Positions 7,139 to 9,511 of a stretch of DNA of 9,511 nucleotides are shown here, piece by piece. Made by a program: the position numbers and the translations under genes. How positions within the stretch are numbered: the stretch's first letter is position 1; the number at the start of each line of letters is the position of its first letter. Source of the stretch: Bacteroidales bacterium UBA1797 (GTDB lineage Bacteria; Bacteroidota; Bacteroidia; Bacteroidales; VadinHA17); contig DCFT01000199.1 in the NCBI GenBank assembly GCA_002319885.1, positions 1 to 9,511 of the forward strand, in the 5' to 3' direction. The notes under the pieces are model-generated. The model had not been told where the DNA came from, did no database searches, and was given only the letters and a program-made list of their open reading frames with translations.

Positions 7139-7483
7139 TTACAACCTTTTTATATGATCGGTAATTTCATTAATTTTCTCATCAGTAACAGGAGTTACAC
7201 CTTTTTTTATGTCGAAATCTGTTGTATTCAGATGTAAGAAATCAGTAATTTCTGCCTGTTTCATAATTAGTTCAGCACAATTTATCGGACATCCATCTAA
7301 TACAACAAGTTTGTCTATTTCGATTTTTGATTTCTCTGCGAACTGCTTATCGATAGAGAAACGGGCAAGGCAAAGCATTTTTGCTTCTCCGGATTGCATT
7401 AATTGTCTCGCAACTACATCTGAATATTTTCCTGTATTACTCGCACCAGAACATGAAACGACTGTCAATCTTTTAGTTTCCAT
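7139..7483 (-). CDS. DGC-domain putative zinc-binding protein
   Basis: The 114-residue protein matches the DGC family (PF08859), named after its Asp-Gly-Cys motif. Here this motif is D63-G64-C65 within VVLDGCPINCA. All four family cysteines are present: C11 (VVSCSGASNTGK), C38 (KMLCLARF), C65 and C69. The SCSGASNTGK start resembles a small P-loop-like anion-binding turn, though no nucleotide binding is claimed. The four thiols probably coordinate a metal ion or metalloid. The product is small and cytoplasmic. Its gene begins 12 bp after the permease stop and ends 2 bp before the DUF169 start, placing it in the same transcript. DGC proteins sitting beside ArsP-like permeases support a metal or metalloid theme, but the substrate is unproven. 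Confidence 0.88.
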   Translation of the reverse strand: METKRLTVVSCSGASNTGKYSDVVARQLMQSGEAKMLCLARFSIDKQFAEKSKIEIDKLVVLDGCPINCAELIMKQAEITDFLHLNTTDFDIKKGVTPVTDEKINEITDHIKRL

Positions 7484-7495
7484 ATTATGAGTTAT

Positions 7496-8518
7496 TTAAA
7501 AAATCATATTGAATAAATATCCTACGATCATTATTCCGAATCCTACTACACCGATAAATGTGAAAATCAGCGGGAGCTTCAATACTTTACGCAGGATTAT
7601 CATTTCGGGAAGAGATAAGCCTATTACTGCCATCATGAAAGCAAGAGCAGTTCCCAATGATGCTCCCTTTTCAATAAGTACTGATACAATTGGTAGGATA
7701 CCAGCAGCATTCGAATAAAGAGGAATACCAATTAAAATTGATAATGGGACTGAATACCATGCAGACTTGCCCATGAGTGCTGCCATAAAATCTTCGGGAA
7801 CATAACCATGTGCACCTGCTCCGACTGCAATACCTAAAGCTACATAGATCCATACCTTGCCAACAATATCCTTTATTGCATCATAACCAAGACTGACTCT
7901 GCTCCCGAATGTTATTTTTTCTTCTTCCTCTCCATTATAACCCAGATGTGTCTCATTCACCCAGGGTTCCACCCATTTTTCAAGCTTCAGCAAACCAATT
8001 ACCCAACCGGCAATAATTGCAATTGCCAGACCTGTTCCCACATATATCGCAGCTACTTTCCATCCGAACATTCCATACAGAAGAACAACGGCCACTTCAT
8101 TTATCATGGGAGATGAAATAAGAAATGAAAATGTGACTCCCAGTGGGACTCCGGCTTCTACAAATCCAAGAAATAACGGGATAGCTGAACATGAACAGAA
8201 TGGTGTAACGATTCCTAATGATGCTGCCATTACATTACCTGTGAGGGTCTTTTTCCCTTCAAGTGCTTTACGGGTTCTTTCAGGAGTGAAATATGTCCTG
8301 ATAATACCTACCCAGAAAATAATGAGAGTTAGCAACATCATGACCTTGGGGAATTCAAAAACAAAGAAACGTAGCGCTTCAGTGAGATGTGCCCCTTTTG
8401 TCATTCCGAAAACCGTATCTATCAACCAATTGGTTACTGGTTGAAGGTTATGATAAATAGCGTACCATATAGGTAATAATGCAACAGGTAACCAGATATT
8501 TGTTTTAATATTTTTCAT
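7496..8518 (-). CDS. PF03773-family permease (ArsP-like)
   Basis: The 340-residue integral membrane protein fits the predicted-permease family that includes ArsP, the efflux permease for trivalent organoarsenicals. Hydrophobic helices occupy about residues 8-24, 56-76, 96-120, 124-148, 155-177, 222-236, 255-282, 288-305 and 314-338. The most diagnostic segment is TPFCSCSAIPLFLGF (105-119) with the cysteine pair C108/C110, followed by SFLISSPMINEVA (131-143) and, in the second half, GIPLYSNAAGILPI (264-277). A charged loop (about 196-204, EEEE) separates the two halves. Cysteines in the CSC motif probably bind the soft-metal(loid) substrate. The gene is preceded by a 51-bp gap holding an 8-bp-arm inverted repeat. 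Arsenical export is inferred from family and from the ArsF/ArsG-like neighbours; other substrates remain possible. Confidence 0.88.
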   Translation of the reverse strand: MKNIKTNIWLPVALLPIWYAIYHNLQPVTNWLIDTVFGMTKGAHLTEALRFFVFEFPKVMMLLTLIIFWVGIIRTYFTPERTRKALEGKKTLTGNVMAASLGIVTPFCSCSAIPLFLGFVEAGVPLGVTFSFLISSPMINEVAVVLLYGMFGWKVAAIYVGTGLAIAIIAGWVIGLLKLEKWVEPWVNETHLGYNGEEEEKITFGSRVSLGYDAIKDIVGKVWIYVALGIAVGAGAHGYVPEDFMAALMGKSAWYSVPLSILIGIPLYSNAAGILPIVSVLIEKGASLGTALAFMMAVIGLSLPEMIILRKVLKLPLIFTFIGVVGFGIMIVGYLFNMIF

Positions 8519-8532
8519 TTAATAAAAGTTAA

Positions 8533-8554
8533 TATTTCGTCATACTACGAAATA
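8533..8554. promoter_or_regulatory. Inverted repeat upstream of the permease gene, possible ArsR-type operator
   Basis: TATTTCGT (8533-8540) and ACGAAATA (8547-8554) are exact inverted 8-bp arms separated by 6 bp. It lies 15 bp upstream of the permease ATG, in the 51-bp gap after the ArsG-like gene. The TTCGT...ACGAA form resembles ArsR/SmtB-family operators as I recall them. No arsR gene is in the window and no clear promoter was found next to it, so an RNA hairpin is the alternative. Confidence 0.4.
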
Positions 8555-8569
8555 ATTTTGCAAATTTTT

Positions 8570-9268
8570 TTATAAGTAAATTCTGAAAATGTAATAAATG
8601 CCAACAATGATAAAGACTACTGCAATTACTCTTCTGAACCAGAGTTCAAATATTTTAATTTTATTATAAACCACGCCGATTCCTGAAACAGTGTAAGCCA
8701 GAACCCATGAAATAATGATTACTGGAATCCCTGTTGCGATGGCAAAAATAACAGGCAGATATAATCCAGAGGCACTTGATATGGTTAATGGAACAAGCAT
8801 ACCGAAATACAAAACTCCGCTGTAGGGACAAAAAGCAAGAGCAAATACTATCCCAATTAATACTGCATCAATATACCTCCATGTCATTCTCTTTTCCATC
8901 TTTTCCGAGAGTTTGCCAAAACCGGGGAAATTTATCCTGATGATATCGAGCATGAAGATTCCGATTAACAATAACAACGGTCCAATGATTTTCTCACCGT
9001 AACGCTGGAAAAATCCCGAGAATTTAAACTGGTCAGCACCAAAATATATAATCAATGGAATCAGAGTATAGGTTATTGCTCTTCCAAGAGTATAAAACAA
9101 TCCATTGAAAAATACTCTGTTGCGGTTCTCAATATCCTTGCTTATGAATCCGATCGCAGTAATGTTCGTTGCCAACGGACATGGACTGATAGATGTCATT
9201 AAGCCAAGTATTAAGGCTGTAAGCCATGGCATGGAAGTATTATCAAGAAGATTTGTAAGAAAATCCAT
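8570..9268 (-). CDS. arsG: ArsG-family (aromatic arsenical efflux) membrane protein, DsbD/CcdA-like
   Basis: The 232-residue, mostly hydrophobic product resembles the ArsG permease family, associated with efflux of trivalent aminobenzyl arsenicals. About six membrane helices are visible, around residues 15-40, 52-78, 92-111, 133-162, 165-200 and 213-230. Family hallmarks are GLMTSISPCPLATNITAIGF (22-41) and FALAFCPYSGVLYFG (142-156). They give one cysteine in each half, C30 and C147, both before proline, as in DsbD/CcdA electron-conducting proteins. I chose the ATG at 9268, which gives MDFLTNLL as in relatives; a TTG nine codons upstream is in frame but less likely. It follows the ArsF-like gene after a 73-bp gap containing a palindrome, and precedes the PF03773 permease. 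The substrate is inferred from family annotation. Confidence 0.82.
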   Translation of the reverse strand: MDFLTNLLDNTSMPWLTALILGLMTSISPCPLATNITAIGFISKDIENRNRVFFNGLFYTLGRAITYTLIPLIIYFGADQFKFSGFFQRYGEKIIGPLLLLIGIFMLDIIRINFPGFGKLSEKMEKRMTWRYIDAVLIGIVFALAFCPYSGVLYFGMLVPLTISSASGLYLPVIFAIATGIPVIIISWVLAYTVSGIGVVYNKIKIFELWFRRVIAVVFIIVGIYYIFRIYL

Positions 9269-9300
9269 AAGAGGAATTTTGGAATTGTTATACAAACGCC

Positions 9301-9329
9301 GTAGAGACAGGTCTCAGACCTGTCTCTAC
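9301..9329. repeat. Perfect 14-bp-arm palindrome, REP-like intergenic hairpin
   Basis: GTAGAGACAGGTCT (9301-9314), one base, and AGACCTGTCTCTAC (9316-9329) form an exact inverted repeat between the ArsF-like and ArsG-like genes. In RNA it would be a very stable hairpin. It lacks a following U-run on either strand, so it is not a standard terminator. Its form resembles the dispersed GTAGAGAC-type palindromes I recall from Bacteroidota genomes; copy number cannot be seen here. Confidence 0.75.
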
Positions 9330-9341
9330 AACGATTGAATA

Positions 9342-9511
9342 TTATTTTATCAGAGGATCTATCTTCGATTTCATAACCTCAGTGAATTTTTGTGGTTGAG
9401 AAACAGCATAAAGAAAACCTTCATTTGTAATATTGATCTTCTGGTCACCCTTGACAATCAGGAGTGTCTGACTGTTTACACCCAGTTTTTCACCCATCGA
9501 TTTACCAGTTG
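9342..9511 (-). CDS. arsF: ArsF-like thioredoxin-fold protein, 5' part missing
   Basis: Only the last 55 residues lie in the window. The visible part contains SQTLLIVKGDQKINITNEGF (residues 13-32 of the fragment) and ends in KSKIDPLIK. This matches the C-terminal half of the family annotated as ArsF, a subunit of a nitrophenyl (nitroaromatic) arsenical reductase in ArsEFG-type systems. In the full family the N-terminal half carries a signal sequence and a CxxC-type thioredoxin motif, but that part lies beyond the right edge. Cysteine content therefore cannot be checked here. The gene stands directly upstream of the ArsG-like gene, the expected partner order. Other redox roles are possible, since many Bacteroidota carry such genes without known arsenical exposure. 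Confidence 0.72.
   Translation of the reverse strand, partial: TGKSMGEKLGVNSQTLLIVKGDQKINITNEGFLYAVSQPQKFTEVMKSKIDPLIK

Noticed and set aside
8106..8444. 112-residue open frame on the plus strand
   Set aside because: It is antisense to the permease gene and its low-complexity polar translation matches no family I know.
9269..9295. Possible TTG start of the ArsG-like gene nine codons upstream
   Set aside because: An ATG at 9268 gives the N-terminus expected for the family (MDFLTNLL); the extra residues have no family support.
9301..9329. Rho-independent terminator
   Set aside because: The hairpin is strong but is followed by mixed sequence rather than a T-run on either strand, and the adjacent genes appear to belong together.

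Overview
The window looks like a chromosomal segment from an anaerobic or facultatively anaerobic member of the Bacteroidota, perhaps the Marinilabiliales/Prolixibacteraceae side. Four things suggest this: AT-rich DNA with A-rich, SD-poor leaders; a perfect Bacteroidota-type promoter (TTTG, 19-base spacer, TAnnTTTG) at 1181-1211; a Bacteroidota-style lipoprotein signal; and the gene families present. The phylum is fairly safe; the lower taxon is inferred only from family recall. Every supported gene lies on the minus strand, so transcription runs from the right edge to the left edge.

Right part (9511 to 7496), metalloid-efflux-like genes. The window opens inside the 3' end of an ArsF-like (thioredoxin-fold) gene. 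A perfect 14-bp-arm palindrome follows, then an ArsG-family membrane protein with SPCP and FCPY motifs. Next is a PF03773-type (ArsP-like) permease, preceded by an inverted repeat that resembles an ArsR-family operator.

Middle part (7483 to 2062), a tightly packed cysteine- and heme-rich redox run. In order it encodes a DGC-domain four-cysteine protein, a DUF169 protein, a short AhpD/CMD-like CxxC protein, an 821-residue membrane-anchored octaheme cytochrome c, an FmdE-family zinc-ribbon protein whose start overlaps the cytochrome stop, a thioredoxin-like lipoprotein, and a rhodanese-fold protein that has lost its catalytic cysteine but carries a five-cysteine tail. Spacing is 0 to 51 bp, so one operon or a few coupled units is likely. 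A divergent member of the pyrroline-5-carboxylate reductase family follows 24 bp after the rhodanese gene.

Left part (1157 to 1), a separate regulatory unit: a TetR-family repressor and the N-terminal half of an AlgE-type (alginate-export family) outer-membrane porin. Near-identical 18-bp operator-like sequences lie directly upstream of both start codons. The first covers the predicted transcription start of the TetR gene, so autorepression plus control of the porin is the simplest reading.

Working model (inference): the right-hand genes import, reduce or export a metalloid or organometalloid. The thiol proteins and the octaheme cytochrome supply or accept electrons for that or a coupled chemistry at the membrane/periplasm. 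No gene here proves the substrate. No tRNA, rRNA, CRISPR, IS element or phage gene was seen, and there is no gene-free stretch longer than about 110 bp.
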